Shown: positions 19,601-28,346, counted from the stretch's first letter. The stretch is 64,000 nt of DNA from Clostridium akagii DSM 12554 (GCF_000686725.1 NZ_KK366008.1:138074-202073), one strand, 5' to 3'. Program-made: numbers and translations. The notes: generated by a model not told the origin, from the letters alone.

Positions 19601-20078
19601 TCAAATCCAAAAGCTTGCTCCTTAGATTTATATCATTTTCCATGCCTAGTGCAGTTTCTCCTAAAAACTCAGGAGTTATTGAATATCTTTTGAATTCACT
19701 TATAGAATCTGAAATAGTATTTATAAAACCCTTTTGAGTTGCAGCTCTTTTAAAAACAGTCAAATCATCTATTACCTCATCTAATACATGAGAAATTAGC
19801 ATACACTTTCCAGCAGAATCCATGTGTTTATGAGTTATGCCACCTACCTCATTCATAATTCTATAAGCCATCCGCTTAAAGCTCAGAACCTTTACATTTA
19901 GATTGCTCTTTTCTCCTATTGTATTAAGAATATTTTTTTCAGCCTGAAAAGAAAATTGTTCAGGGATAAGATAGATAAGAGGTTTTTCACTTCTCTGCTC
20001 AACCATTGCTTTTATATCTTCTATACAAAAGTAACTTTTACCACTACCTGCTCTTCCGTATATAAATCTTATACTCAT
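16620..20078 (-). CDS. addB: ATP-dependent helicase/nuclease subunit B
   Basis: A 1152-residue AddB, normal length. GRAGSGKS near the N-terminus is the Walker A loop. The helicase-like core is degenerate, as in the family. The C-terminal RecB nuclease motif is IIDYKSGNK. The iron-sulfur cysteines are visible as one in YAECPFAYY (about 800) and three in CSFCLYSSIC near the C-terminus; the 4Fe-4S cluster staples the nuclease domain. First gene of the addB-addA-IIA operon. The ribosome site (AAAGG) is weak and 12 bases from the ATG. Confidence 0.95.
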   Translation of the reverse strand: MSIRFIYGRAGSGKSYFCIEDIKAMVEQRSEKPLIYLIPEQFSFQAEKNILNTIGEKSNLNVKVLSFKRMAYRIMNEVGGITHKHMDSAGKCMLISHVLDEVIDDLTVFKRAATQKGFINTISDSISEFKRYSITPEFLGETALGMENDINLRSKLLDLSKIYGNFEELLHKNYVDADDDLLILNEKLDESKMFNNSEIWIDEFSSFTPQQYKIIEKIIRKAKRVNISLTSDYEDGRDYGTDIFQFTRNTENKLLDIARDNNVVIDKPVVLNKRPFYRFKASKSLACLEQNLFAYPNKVYTEESDDIVLFRAQNTYSEVESTARDIIRLCRDKGYRYRDIAVITRDLKNYENVIAAVFNEHGIDYFIDEKRDIEGNLIVVLITSAIEVINKNWSYEAMFRYLKTGLTNIPSEDIDVFENYVLAAGIRGKKKWLDAEKWDYRPDAFLGSDEISLKEAKLLAKINLIREAVVEPLRKFYYNTRGSKSAEETCKILFEFLIDIGAENKVEDLVSKFKESERQELANEYSQIWNIIMDLLDQTVEVMGDMKLSLEDFEKILTIGVKEHKMGLIPPSVDQVLVGSVERLKSHDICALYLVGVNDGVFPSTKNEEGILSDVDRMSLKDRGIELAKDTRTAAFEEQFLVYTTLTIPRKYLRISYPMADYEGKTLRTSAIVSRIKNIFENVKEESDINFNEDDNDRLMLIDAKIPTFNQLINVMRRRIDGENDAAIWRDVYKWFSNSKQWREKCQRAFSGSTYSNQSQLIEREKAKQLYGENMRINVSRLEKYAECPFAYYVQYGLNAKERKVFKLSYPDIGTFMHKIIDEFSEKVNTDGLNWNEIDNLWCENSINEIVEDNVSSSNSYILSSSPRYKYLTGRLKRVLTRTAMVIANHIRRSGFKPVGFEIDFSETGGYPPIIVELASGEKINLIGRIDRIDMLIKEGETYIRIIDYKSGNKVFKLSDVYYGLQVQLLLYLDAILMEEGKDAVKEPLPGAILYFKIDDPIIRKNKDLNDEELKIEIMKKFRMNGLLIDEPDVIKEMDIEMDGNSVVIPARINKDGSLGKSDVASKKQFEILRDHVKNVIVKNCENMLNGDISINPCKNKEFVTCSFCLYSSICAFDPTLEDNNYRNIYDKSDDEVWSILNKKYTEQEGEE

Positions 20079-20228
20079 AGTTTAACCATACCTTTCTCAT
20101 AGTAATATAAAAAAAAATAACTAATCAATTTCCTTGCCTATTTTCTTTTATATGCCTTATATATTTTCCAAAATACTTTATAATATATATTTTATCATAC
20201 ACTAGATACATATTATAATTATTTAGAA

Positions 20229-20260
20229 CAAAAAAACAGTCCTATACTTTAGAACTGTTT
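20229..20260 (-). terminator. intrinsic terminator of spoIIP
   Basis: AAACAGTTCTA pairs with TAGGACTGTTT on the minus strand (one G-T pair), followed by seven T residues, 17 bases past the spoIIP stop. Confidence 0.85.
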
Positions 20261-20276
20261 ATATTTTATCAGTATT

Positions 20277-21389
20277 CTATTTTTTACCATTTAATTGTTG
20301 AGCTAAAATTCTTGCTATATATTTTGCTGTACCCTTTGCTTCATTTAGACTATTTTTATCACAACCAACTTCAAGTAAAAATGCATTGCTACTCATGGAC
20401 TGGTTAAAACTATTGTTACCATGTTGATATATATCTATATTCTCATTGCACATTAATCCTTTAAAGTCTGAATTCGCTATTTTTACTAGTGAATTTACAA
20501 GTGCCATATTTTTATCAGCATGTGGATTATTTGCCACTGACATTACAAACTCAAACCTTGCTACATTTTCACCATTTATATTTATTGTATCTGGCGCTTT
20601 ATTATTTAATGAATCTCTATGTATATCTATTATCATTTTAAAGTCTCCATACTGCTGCAGATACTTTGCCACAGTTTTTGAGGACCTTACATAGCTACCA
20701 TTATAGTCAGTTACGTTATGAATAGTTTTATCGTGTATTACAGAAATACCATAATCATCTTGTAAATCTTTTGCGAGTTCATCTCCTACGGCACACACAT
20801 CTTCAGTAGGATTTATATTATCTGGACCATATGGCTCATAACTTTCTGTAGTATGGCTATGATATATTAAAATCTCTGGTTTGGCAGGATTTAATGTTTT
20901 TTTAAGAGTTGGATCGTATACTTGTCCAATAAGATTTTGCGAATTTAAATCACTTGCACTATTAGGCAGATCACTTGTATCATTATTTTTTGTTATATCC
21001 TTATCCTTTAGATTAAAAGCATCATCACTGTTTTTTAAACTTTCCTCATTCATTGGTGAAACAAAAGAAAGATCATCACTTTTAAAATATGAAATTTCTT
21101 TCTTCACAATTCCATCTGGATGGATCAAATCCATTCCTAAATATGTTAAAACACTACTTCCTATGGAAAAAGAATTATTTGCCATGCTCTCATCATTAGA
21201 ATTTGTTACCTTTATGAGCGGCATAGTATAATTAAGAATACTAGAATACAATACATTTCCTTCTTTGCTACTGCTTATATTAATCCTTTCCCAAGAAATC
21301 ATTAATATAACTGCACTTAGTATCATTGTTAATATAGTGAACATTAGTATTGATTTTTTTTCCCCATAGTTTTTCTGAAAATTAGCCAT
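20277..21389 (-). CDS. spoIIP: stage II sporulation protein P
   Basis: Start at the ATG at 21387-21389, 9 bases after GGGAG; the frame extends six codons further to a TTG that lacks a site. The 370-residue product has one N-terminal membrane segment (about 11-34), a low-complexity Ser/Asp/Asn-rich stretch, then the SpoIIP amidase/endopeptidase domain. Its zinc and catalytic motifs are HSHTTESYEPYG, IIDIHRDS and LLEVGCDKNS. Under sigma-E in the mother cell it forms the DMP complex with SpoIID and SpoIIM that thins septal peptidoglycan and drives engulfment. It usually follows gpr, which is not seen here. Confidence 0.92.
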   Translation of the reverse strand: MANFQKNYGEKKSILMFTILTMILSAVILMISWERINISSSKEGNVLYSSILNYTMPLIKVTNSNDESMANNSFSIGSSVLTYLGMDLIHPDGIVKKEISYFKSDDLSFVSPMNEESLKNSDDAFNLKDKDITKNNDTSDLPNSASDLNSQNLIGQVYDPTLKKTLNPAKPEILIYHSHTTESYEPYGPDNINPTEDVCAVGDELAKDLQDDYGISVIHDKTIHNVTDYNGSYVRSSKTVAKYLQQYGDFKMIIDIHRDSLNNKAPDTININGENVARFEFVMSVANNPHADKNMALVNSLVKIANSDFKGLMCNENIDIYQHGNNSFNQSMSSNAFLLEVGCDKNSLNEAKGTAKYIARILAQQLNGKK

Positions 21390-21447
21390 TGTAATCATCT
21401 CCCACAATACTATGTATATGGAAAATGTTCATTTTTATAACCATTTT

Positions 21448-21654
21448 TTATTTGTAAGTTATGATAGTTCTGACTTCGAACTCCTTTTGTAAGCCATCAA
21501 ATATAACATTTTCAGGATTTGGAATAACTTGAACATCTATTTCCGCTTCAGGATTTAGACAACGATAATTTTCATTTATTTGCTTCAATTGTTTTGCTAT
21601 ATCTTCAGGGCTACATGCATAACGCTTATATGGATTTTTTTTAACAACTCTCAT
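21448..21654 (-). CDS. small hypothetical protein, 68 aa
   Basis: I do not recognise the family. The frame begins MRVVKKNPYKRYACSPEDI, has an amphipathic middle helix (IAKQLKQINENY) and a C-terminal segment that looks like beta strands (DVQVIPN, FEVRTIITYK). It has no signal peptide or membrane segment. A full AAAGGAGGTG ribosome site, 11 bases before the ATG, strongly supports expression. It is encoded just upstream of spoIIP in the same direction (58 bases), so co-transcription is possible. Confidence 0.65.
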   Translation of the reverse strand: MRVVKKNPYKRYACSPEDIAKQLKQINENYRCLNPEAEIDVQVIPNPENVIFDGLQKEFEVRTIITYK

Positions 21655-21997
21655 CTTTGCTATAGCACCTCCTTTAGAATAATTTTAAAAACATGATTTT
21701 TAATCTGCACTAAAAAAACAAAACTTTAATTTTCTATGATTTTCCCTAATTTACGCCAATTATTTACGTTATTCTCATTTAATATTATATAGTAGAATTA
21801 AATTATGTGCAACTTTTATTTATACTATTAGTTTCTCGGTTGTCCTTGTTTACCTTTTAAAAATGACTGTTCAAGAGAAAATTTTGAAAGTTATTTACTG
21901 CCTCTATATTATTTTCAATCTAAAAAAAATAACAAGTCAAGGACACCACGGATATTTTGTGTCATACTGACTTGCTATTTTTTTATGATGCCTTATC
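21655..21997. other. gene-free stretch between glyA and the 68-aa gene
   Basis: This 343-base gap contains the glyA terminator (21922-21982) and AT-rich sequence that should hold the promoter of the 68-residue gene. No further reading frame with a ribosome site is visible. Confidence 0.6.
21922..21982 (-). terminator. intrinsic terminator of glyA with nested stem
   Basis: On the minus strand AATAGCAAGTCA pairs with TGACTTGTTATT and ends in eight T residues; inside the loop GACAC pairs with GTGTC. The loop contains GTATGACACAAAATA, close to the GTACGGCACAAAATA found in the ruvA-ruvB gap. Confidence 0.85.
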
Positions 21998-23230
21998 CTA
22001 GTATATTGGGAACCTTTGGCATAATTTTGTTACCTTTTCACTGAGAATAGCTAAACTTTCATCTCTATTTTCAATAGCTTCATTAATATATTCTGCTATA
22101 AGTTTCATTTCCTCTTCTTTAAAGCCTCTTGTTGTAACTGCTGGTGTTCCTATTCTTATTCCACTTGTTATAAATGGGCTCTTTGTCTCAAAAGGAATTG
22201 TGTTTTTATTAACAGTAATACCTACAGTATCAAGAAGCTTTTCTGCATCTTTCCCTGTGATGTTTTTATTTGTTAAATCCACAAGTATAAGATGGTTATC
22301 TGTTCCACCTGAAACAAGTCTAAACCCATATTTTGTAAGCTCTTCTGCTAAAACTTTAGCATTTTTAACTATTTGTGAAGCATATTCCTTGAAATCATCC
22401 TTTAATGCTTCTCCAAAGCATACAGCTTTTCCAGCAATAACATGCATTAATGGACCACCTTGTATTCCTGGGAATACTGCTTTATCAATAGCTTTGGCAT
22501 ATTTTTCTTTGCAAAGTATTGTTCCACCCCTAGGTCCTCTTAACGTTTTATGAGTTGTGGTAGTAACAAAGTCCGCATAGGGAACTGGTGATGGGTGAAG
22601 TCCTGCAGCAACTAGTCCTGCAATATGCGCCATATCAACCATTAGATAAGCTCCAACCTCAGCGCTTATTTCACCTAATTTTTTAAAATCAATTGTTCTA
22701 GCATATGCACTAGCACCTGCAACTATCATTTTTGGTTTAGATTCAAGTGCCTTTTTTCTAAGTTCTTCATAATCTATAGTCTCAGTTTCTTTATTTACTC
22801 CATAACTTACAGCATTATAAATTTTACCTGAAAAGTTTACTGGACTTCCATGAGTTAAGTGACCACCATGAGTTAAATCCATACCTAATATAGTATCTCC
22901 AGGTTCAATCATTGCAAAATAAACTGCCATGTTTGCCTGAGCCCCTGAGTGAGGTTGAACATTAGCATGTTCTGCACCAAACAAATCTTTAACTCTATCA
23001 CGTGCAAGATCTTCAACTTGATCAACTACGTGACATCCACCATAATATCTTTTTCCAGGATAACCTTCTGCATATTTATTTGTAAGATATGATCCCATTG
23101 CTTCCATAACAGCTTTACTTGTAAAGTTTTCTGAAGCTATAAGTTCAATATTATTTTCTTGTCTTTCATGTTCCTTTTCAATTATTTCATATACTTTTTC
23201 ATCTGATTTTTTTAAATTTTCAAAATCCAT
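21998..23230 (-). CDS. glyA: serine hydroxymethyltransferase
   Basis: A 410-residue PLP enzyme of normal length. The N-terminal [14 protein letters not shown], the glycine-rich [12 protein letters not shown] and the PLP-lysine motif [14 protein letters not shown] are intact. It converts serine and tetrahydrofolate into glycine and methylene-tetrahydrofolate, the main one-carbon source for purines and dTMP. An AAGAGGGTG site precedes the ATG. Monocistronic, with a strong terminator; it diverges from the threonine/serine exporter genes across a 357-base gap. Confidence 0.96.
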   Translation of the reverse strand: MDFENLKKSDEKVYEIIEKEHERQENNIELIASENFTSKAVMEAMGSYLTNKYAEGYPGKRYYGGCHVVDQVEDLARDRVKDLFGAEHANVQPHSGAQANMAVYFAMIEPGDTILGMDLTHGGHLTHGSPVNFSGKIYNAVSYGVNKETETIDYEELRKKALESKPKMIVAGASAYARTIDFKKLGEISAEVGAYLMVDMAHIAGLVAAGLHPSPVPYADFVTTTTHKTLRGPRGGTILCKEKYAKAIDKAVFPGIQGGPLMHVIAGKAVCFGEALKDDFKEYASQIVKNAKVLAEELTKYGFRLVSGGTDNHLILVDLTNKNITGKDAEKLLDTVGITVNKNTIPFETKSPFITSGIRIGTPAVTTRGFKEEEMKLIAEYINEAIENRDESLAILSEKVTKLCQRFPIY

Positions 23231-23587
23231 TTTTACACCCTCTTATCCTTAATGTTAATAATTTAGTAATATGATTAAATAAAGCAGTATTGCATATCTA
23301 ATTTATAGAAGTAATATTTATAAATTAACGATTATTCCATATATTCTATCATAAAGCATTAAATTAAAAATTTCAACTAAAAATATGATTTTATCAAGTA
23401 ATCTCATATAAAACACTTAAAATCAAGAAAGTTATTTTAATTGCAACATAAAAATTCTATTTAACAATTATATATCGTTCCAATTTTTAACTTATAACTT
23501 ACATGTTATCACTTGTTACTTATCACTATAACTGTGATATAATAAGTACTGTTATAAAAATGAAATACAAGGGAGGGAGCTCTATTG
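23231..23587. other. divergent promoter region glyA / exporter
   Basis: A 357-base AT-rich gap without genes. It contains the exporter promoter at 23535-23543 with nearby TTATCACT repeats, and must also hold the glyA promoter, which I could not place with confidence. No riboswitch-like fold was evident by eye. Confidence 0.5.
23506..23543 (+). promoter_or_regulatory. exporter promoter with TTATCACT repeats
   Basis: TGATATAAT (23535-23543) is a perfect extended -10. Upstream are two direct copies of TTATCACT (23506-23513 and 23520-23527). The second forms an inverted repeat TATCAC..GTGATA that overlaps the -10. This looks like an operator; the regulator is unknown. Confidence 0.5.
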
Positions 23588-24361
23588 ATGGATACCAATA
23601 GGGTGCTTAATACAGCTACTAAGGCTGGAAAAATTATGCTAGAAAATGGTGGTGAAACATACAGAGTTGAAGAAACAATGATTAGGATATCTTTAGCCCT
23701 TGGTGTTAAATCAATTGATGTGTATGCAACACCTACAGTGATAATTTTAAGTGCCAAAGACCAAAATAATAGAAATCATTCCACATTACAAAGAACCTAT
23801 GGCATATCTTTTAATTTGGATAAAATTTCACAGATCAACCATCTATCTAGAAGTATTGAAATGAAACATTTAAACATTGATGATTTTGAAAAAGAAATTG
23901 ATATTATTGAGCATAAAAAGGGTTATTCTAACACATTAACAACTGTTGCATCATCACTAGCAGCTGGTTTTTTTACTTTGTTATTTAATGGTAATATAAA
24001 AGATTTTTTTTGTGCACTACTTATTGGTGCAATTATAAAAACCACTACTATATTTTTGTCCAAATTTAGCGTATATGGTTTTTTCATAAATTTAGTTGGT
24101 GGTATGGAAGCCGCAGGAATTGCTCTTTTTTTGTATAAGATAAATTTATGTAGTCACTACGATAAGTCCATAATTGGTTCTATAATGCTTTTAGTTCCGG
24201 GACTTTCTATTACCAATGCAATTCGTGACACTATTAATGGTGATTTAGTTTCTAGCGTTACCCGTACTATGGAAGCTATTTTTACCGCCGTGGCCATTGC
24301 TGTTGGTACTGGTATGATGTTTAAAATTTGGTTTGGACTATTTGGAGGTATACACTTATGA
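23588..24361 (+). CDS. threonine/serine exporter, ThrE large component (DUF1212)
   Basis: Start at the ATG at 23588 behind GGGAGGGAG (a TTG directly before it is the alternative). The 257-residue protein has the DUF1212 cytosolic N-terminus (AGKIMLENGGETYRVEET; VDVYATPTVIILS) followed by about five membrane segments, with the conserved VPGLSITNAIRDTINGD. With the next gene it forms a split ThrE exporter, which pumps threonine or serine out of the cell. Its neighbour glyA handles serine, which fits. The stop overlaps the next start as ATGA. Confidence 0.85.
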   Translation: MDTNRVLNTATKAGKIMLENGGETYRVEETMIRISLALGVKSIDVYATPTVIILSAKDQNNRNHSTLQRTYGISFNLDKISQINHLSRSIEMKHLNIDDFEKEIDIIEHKKGYSNTLTTVASSLAAGFFTLLFNGNIKDFFCALLIGAIIKTTTIFLSKFSVYGFFINLVGGMEAAGIALFLYKINLCSHYDKSIIGSIMLLVPGLSITNAIRDTINGDLVSSVTRTMEAIFTAVAIAVGTGMMFKIWFGLFGGIHL

Positions 24362-24792
24362 TTTTGGCTACTTTTTATTCTTTTCTTTCTTCTTTATGTT
24401 TTGCATTTATCTTCAATATACGTGGCAAAAACATATTGATTGCCTCCATAGGTGGGAGTTTATCTTGGCTAATTTACCTAATAATTCAAAATGTTCATGG
24501 TTCTAATACAGTTTCCCTTTTCGTCGCAGCTTTTGTTGTATCAATTTATTCTGAAGTAATGGCTAGAGTATTTAGATCTCCTGTAACCACTTATACCATA
24601 TGTGGAATAATCCCATTAGTTCCTGGTGGTGGGATGTATGATACTATGTTTCAAACCATAAGTGGGAATATATCAAAAGCAACCTTAGCTGGACTCCAAA
24701 CTCTTACTGGTGCAGGTGCTATTGCTATAGCCATGGTTATGGTATCTTCACTTTGCAGGCTAATATTTTACAAAAAAAAACAAGCCCACTAA
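24358..24792 (+). CDS. threonine/serine exporter, ThrE small component (DUF3815)
   Basis: Start at 24358, overlapping the previous stop by four bases and 9 bases after GGAGG. The 144-residue protein is almost entirely membrane-embedded (four or five segments) with the conserved GIIPLVPGGGMYDTM. It is the C-terminal half of ThrE, found as a separate gene in many Firmicutes. Its stop codon lies inside the hairpin at 24784-24799 that serves the opposite strand as the 6S RNA terminator. Confidence 0.85.
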   Translation: MILATFYSFLSSLCFAFIFNIRGKNILIASIGGSLSWLIYLIIQNVHGSNTVSLFVAAFVVSIYSEVMARVFRSPVTTYTICGIIPLVPGGGMYDTMFQTISGNISKATLAGLQTLTGAGAIAIAMVMVSSLCRLIFYKKKQAH

Positions 24793-24800
24793 AATGGGCC
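24772..24800 (-). terminator. terminator behind the 6S RNA
   Basis: GCCCA..TGGGC (24784-24799) is followed on the minus strand by TTG and nine T residues: a strong intrinsic terminator for the 6S transcript. On the plus strand it may weakly end the exporter genes. Confidence 0.8.
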
Positions 24801-24807
24801 TTTATAA

Positions 24808-24998
24808 TACAAAAACAAATAGCCTACCATGCCGTCTCTCGGATTTAGAAGATAACCCGCCTCAGCAGGTGGGCGCCGCCTTTCTGCTTCTTGTTCTTAA
24901 AACTATAAGCTTCATTCCACAGAAAGAGTTAGGTTCCCTAAAAACAATTGTTGGGTCAACATAAATCCAATGCTCAAACATAGTAGGTTATTTATTTC
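24808..24998 (-). ncRNA. ssrS: 6S RNA (regulator of RNA polymerase)
   Basis: No protein is encoded here. On the minus strand the roughly 190-base sequence folds as a long rod. A closing stem pairs 24979-24993 with 24817-24831 (14 of 15 positions). GGATTTA pairs with TAAATCC further in, and CTTTCTG/CAGAAAG flanks a large central open region. The ends keep the ATGTTTG and CGGCAT pieces seen in E. coli 6S RNA. A TATAAT box (25005-25010 on the plus strand) puts the 5' end near 24998. It lies directly behind aspS; as I recall, B. subtilis 6S-1 (bsrA) is also next to aspS. 6S RNA binds the housekeeping RNA polymerase as a promoter mimic in stationary phase. Ends are estimates. Confidence 0.78.
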
Positions 24999-25004
24999 TA
25001 CTTA

Positions 25005-25010
25005 ATTATA
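25005..25010 (-). promoter_or_regulatory. -10 box of the 6S RNA
   Basis: TATAAT on the minus strand about 7 bases before the proposed 5' end, within the 50 bases after the aspS stop. The -35 region is T-rich and poor. Confidence 0.5.
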
Positions 25011-25051
25011 CTACAATGTAAACCTTTTAAAAATAGAAATATCAAGTTTTT

Positions 25052-26833
25052 TTACTTTTTTTCCGTCAAATCAATTCCAAGTTCCTTAAGCTGCGTATCA
25101 TCTACAACATTAGGTGCTTCTGTCATTACACATACTGCATTTTGATTTTTAGGGAATGCAATTACATCCTTAATATTTTCTGTGCCTGCAAGGAACATTA
25201 TCATTCTATCAAGTCCATAAGCAAGTCCGCCATGTGGTGGTGGACCATATTTGAATGCTTCCAGTAAGAAGCCAAATCTTTCCCAAGCACTTTCTTTTGT
25301 AAAGCCTAATACTTTAAACATTCTTTCTTGAAGGGTAGTGTCATGAATCCTTATGCTTCCCCCACCTAATTCTTCACCATTGAGTACTATGTCATAAGCT
25401 TTTGCTCTTACTCTGCCAGGGTCACTTTCTAGGTATTGTAAATCCTCATCCATTGGCATTGTAAATGGGTGATGTTCTGCTTGATATCTTTTTTCCTCAT
25501 CATTATAGGATAAAAGAGGAAATTCTGTAATCCATACAAATCTAAATTCATGGTTATCCTTTAATATTCCAAGTTCATCAGCTAGATGTAATCTAAGTTC
25601 CCCTAGTGATTGAAATACAACACTATTTTTATCTGCAACTATTAATATTAAATCACCAGTTTTTGCATCCATCTTTTCTTTAATGTTCTGTATATCTTCT
25701 TCACTAAGGAATTTTAATATAGATGATTTTATTTCTCCCTCTTTAAAAGCTATCCATGCTAAGCCTTTTGCTCTAAAAGTTTTAACAAATTCCCCTAATT
25801 TATCGATTTGTTTTCTTCCCATGGTTGCACAGCCTTCAGCTTTTATAGCCCTTACACTTCCACTAATTTCAAGAGCATCATTGAATACTCTAAATTCTGT
25901 ATTTTTTACTACTTCACTTAAATCATGTATTTCCATACCAAATCTCAAATCTGGTTTGTCTGTTCCATATTTTTCCATAGCTATTCTATGGGGCATTCTC
26001 TCAATAGGAGTATTAACCTCAATATCCCCCACTTCTTTAAATACTTTTTTTATAAGCCTTTCATTTATATCAATTACATCATCCTCTTCTACGAAGGATA
26101 ATTCCATATCCACTTGAGTGAATTCTGGTTGCCTATTTGCTCTTAAGTCTTCATCTCTAAAACATTTTACAATCTGGTAATATTTATCATAGCCTGAAAC
26201 CATAAGTAACTGCTTAAATAGCTGTGGTGACTGTGGCAATGCATAAAACTTACCTTTAAAGTTTCTGCTTGGCACTAAATAATCCCTTGCGCCTTCAGGT
26301 GTACTTTTGGTAAGCATTGGAGTTTCAATTTCAATAAATCCATTATCATCTAAAAAATTTCTTATAACCTTAGCGGTTTTATGTCTCATCATAAATATTC
26401 TTTGAACATCAGGTCTTCTAAGATCTAAATATCTATATTTTAGTCTTACATTTTCAGAGGCATCAAGATTTTCCTTTATGTATATTGGTGGTGTTTCACT
26501 CTCAGAAAATATCCTTATGTCCTCACCTTTTAATTCCACCATACCTGTTGGCATATTTTTATTTGGCGCTTGTCTTGTTACTATTTGACCAGTTATAGCT
26601 ATGCAATATTCGGACTTAACAAGATCTGCCTTCATAAATGCGGCCTTATTTATTTCATCTCCAAATACAACCTGCAATATTCCTGTTCTATCTCTTAAAT
26701 CAATAAAAATGAGTCCACCAAGATTTCTCTTTCTTTGAACCCATCCCATTGCAGTAACTGTATTTGTTACGTTTTTTTCTGTTAACTCTCCGCACATTAC
26801 TGTCCTTTTGAGACCTTTTAATGTTTCTGCCAT
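25052..26833 (-). CDS. aspS: aspartyl-tRNA synthetase
   Basis: Start at the ATG at 26831-26833, after GGAGG; an upstream in-frame ATG precedes that site. The 593-residue product is the long bacterial form. It has an OB-fold anticodon domain (RDRTGILQVVF), class II motif 2 (FRDEDLRANRQPEFTQ), a GAD insertion (about 280-430) and motif 3 (GGLAYGLDRMIM). It charges tRNA(Asp); the GAD-containing bacterial type may or may not also charge tRNA(Asn). No T-box leader: only about 70 bases separate it from hemZ. Confidence 0.96.
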   Translation of the reverse strand: MAETLKGLKRTVMCGELTEKNVTNTVTAMGWVQRKRNLGGLIFIDLRDRTGILQVVFGDEINKAAFMKADLVKSEYCIAITGQIVTRQAPNKNMPTGMVELKGEDIRIFSESETPPIYIKENLDASENVRLKYRYLDLRRPDVQRIFMMRHKTAKVIRNFLDDNGFIEIETPMLTKSTPEGARDYLVPSRNFKGKFYALPQSPQLFKQLLMVSGYDKYYQIVKCFRDEDLRANRQPEFTQVDMELSFVEEDDVIDINERLIKKVFKEVGDIEVNTPIERMPHRIAMEKYGTDKPDLRFGMEIHDLSEVVKNTEFRVFNDALEISGSVRAIKAEGCATMGRKQIDKLGEFVKTFRAKGLAWIAFKEGEIKSSILKFLSEEDIQNIKEKMDAKTGDLILIVADKNSVVFQSLGELRLHLADELGILKDNHEFRFVWITEFPLLSYNDEEKRYQAEHHPFTMPMDEDLQYLESDPGRVRAKAYDIVLNGEELGGGSIRIHDTTLQERMFKVLGFTKESAWERFGFLLEAFKYGPPPHGGLAYGLDRMIMFLAGTENIKDVIAFPKNQNAVCVMTEAPNVVDDTQLKELGIDLTEKK

Positions 26834-26905
26834 ATCATCTTTTCCTCCTAAATACATTTAACTTTCTTTATAATTGTATACCTATATATTTTTTTCTGCA
26901 ATATC

Positions 26906-28336
26906 TTACTTAGCCCCATAAAGTTCATTTAGAAATTTAATTTTTTTCTCCACTTTTTCTTCTATTCTCTTAATGTACTCTCTGACATCTTTGTGATTTG
27001 GAAACCTTTCTAATCGGTTTTCCTTTAAGAATATAATCTTAGATACTGCATTGGCACCAAGCGCTATAATTGTCTGTTTTTCTTCAATCATCTCAATATT
27101 ATAAATACATTCTTGATTTACTTTTGAATAACCCACATTCTCCATATTACCCACTGTATTCTTTTGTCTATACATATAATACGGTTTGAGGTTTAATTGC
27201 TCTGAAAGCTTTGAAGTGACTTCATGCATAGCATTTAGTTCTTCTAAAGGAGCTATCTTCATATGTATATTGTTTATTGTATTCTGATGAAGTTTTGATC
27301 CTCTCTTTAAGGACATCCCATGAACTGTAAGACTATCAGGTGCAAGTTTTAATACTTCACTACAGGTGTGCTTAACCTCTTTTAGGCCTTCTCCAGGAAG
27401 ACCTACAATTAAATCAACATTAATATTATTAAATCCCATTTTTCTAGCTAGATTAAATTTATCTATAACTTCATTTGCACTATGCCCTCTTCCAATAAGC
27501 TTTAGCGTATTGTCATTCATTGTCTGTGGGTTTATGCTAATCCTTTGAACCCCATACCTTTTAAGTGTATAAAGTTTCTCAGCCGTTATGCTATCGGGTC
27601 TTCCACATTCTACAGTGAATTCTTTAACAGTATTTCCCTCTATAAAATTATAGTAAATCTTATTAACTATTTTTTCAAACTGTTCATCATTTACTGACGT
27701 TGGTGTTCCGCCACCAAAATAAACACATTCTATATTGAGCCCTCTGTCCCTTACGTACTCAGAAATAGCCTCTATCTCATAATTTAAAGCTAACAAATAA
27801 TCATCCACAACATCTTTGCAATTAGCAATAGTATCTGAAATAAAGCTACAGTACAAGCATCTTGTAGGACAAAATGGCATTCCAATATATATGCTAATAT
27901 TATTTGTTTCACTGTTAACAAAATGTTCCTCTGTTTTTGCAACTTTTATGCAAAGTCTAGCCTTATCATCTCTAGTAAGACTATGATATTTAAAGTATTT
28001 CACTATATCTTCGTCAGTTTTTCCTTCATTCATAAGATTAAGTGCTATTTTTGTTGGTCGTATTCCAACTAGCGTACCCCATGGAAGTTTTATTCCTGTC
28101 TTATCACTAATATAGTTATATAGTGACCTTTTAATATTTTCTTTATCAGACAATTGCTCATCAAAGTCACAAACTTTTTCTACATCTTCATACAATATTT
28201 TTAAATTATTTTTTTCCACCACAATATTGTAGTTATAATCAATATCACTTACAAATTCAATTTCAGTGAAAAATAGTTTAAAAATATTGTATATATCGTA
28301 TTTGAATTTTTCACCGTTAGTTTTAATTTTAATCAT
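26906..28336 (-). CDS. hemZ: HemZ-type radical SAM protein
   Basis: A 476-residue protein with a roughly 145-residue N-terminal extension typical of HemZ, then a radical SAM core with C156-x3-C160-x2-C163 (CPTRCLYC) and GGGTPTS. HemZ is annotated as oxygen-independent coproporphyrinogen III dehydrogenase (heme synthesis), though several relatives act as heme carriers, so the reaction is not certain. The gene lies between the MBL hydrolase and aspS on the minus strand with gaps of only 10 and about 70 bases, suggesting one transcript from the hydrolase through aspS. Confidence 0.85.
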   Translation of the reverse strand: MIKIKTNGEKFKYDIYNIFKLFFTEIEFVSDIDYNYNIVVEKNNLKILYEDVEKVCDFDEQLSDKENIKRSLYNYISDKTGIKLPWGTLVGIRPTKIALNLMNEGKTDEDIVKYFKYHSLTRDDKARLCIKVAKTEEHFVNSETNNISIYIGMPFCPTRCLYCSFISDTIANCKDVVDDYLLALNYEIEAISEYVRDRGLNIECVYFGGGTPTSVNDEQFEKIVNKIYYNFIEGNTVKEFTVECGRPDSITAEKLYTLKRYGVQRISINPQTMNDNTLKLIGRGHSANEVIDKFNLARKMGFNNINVDLIVGLPGEGLKEVKHTCSEVLKLAPDSLTVHGMSLKRGSKLHQNTINNIHMKIAPLEELNAMHEVTSKLSEQLNLKPYYMYRQKNTVGNMENVGYSKVNQECIYNIEMIEEKQTIIALGANAVSKIIFLKENRLERFPNHKDVREYIKRIEEKVEKKIKFLNELYGAK

Positions 28337-28346
28337 AATTCACCAC

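Noticed and set aside
24793-25051. T-box or other riboswitch at aspS
   Set aside because: The structured region is downstream of aspS, not upstream, and its fold and conserved ends fit 6S RNA.
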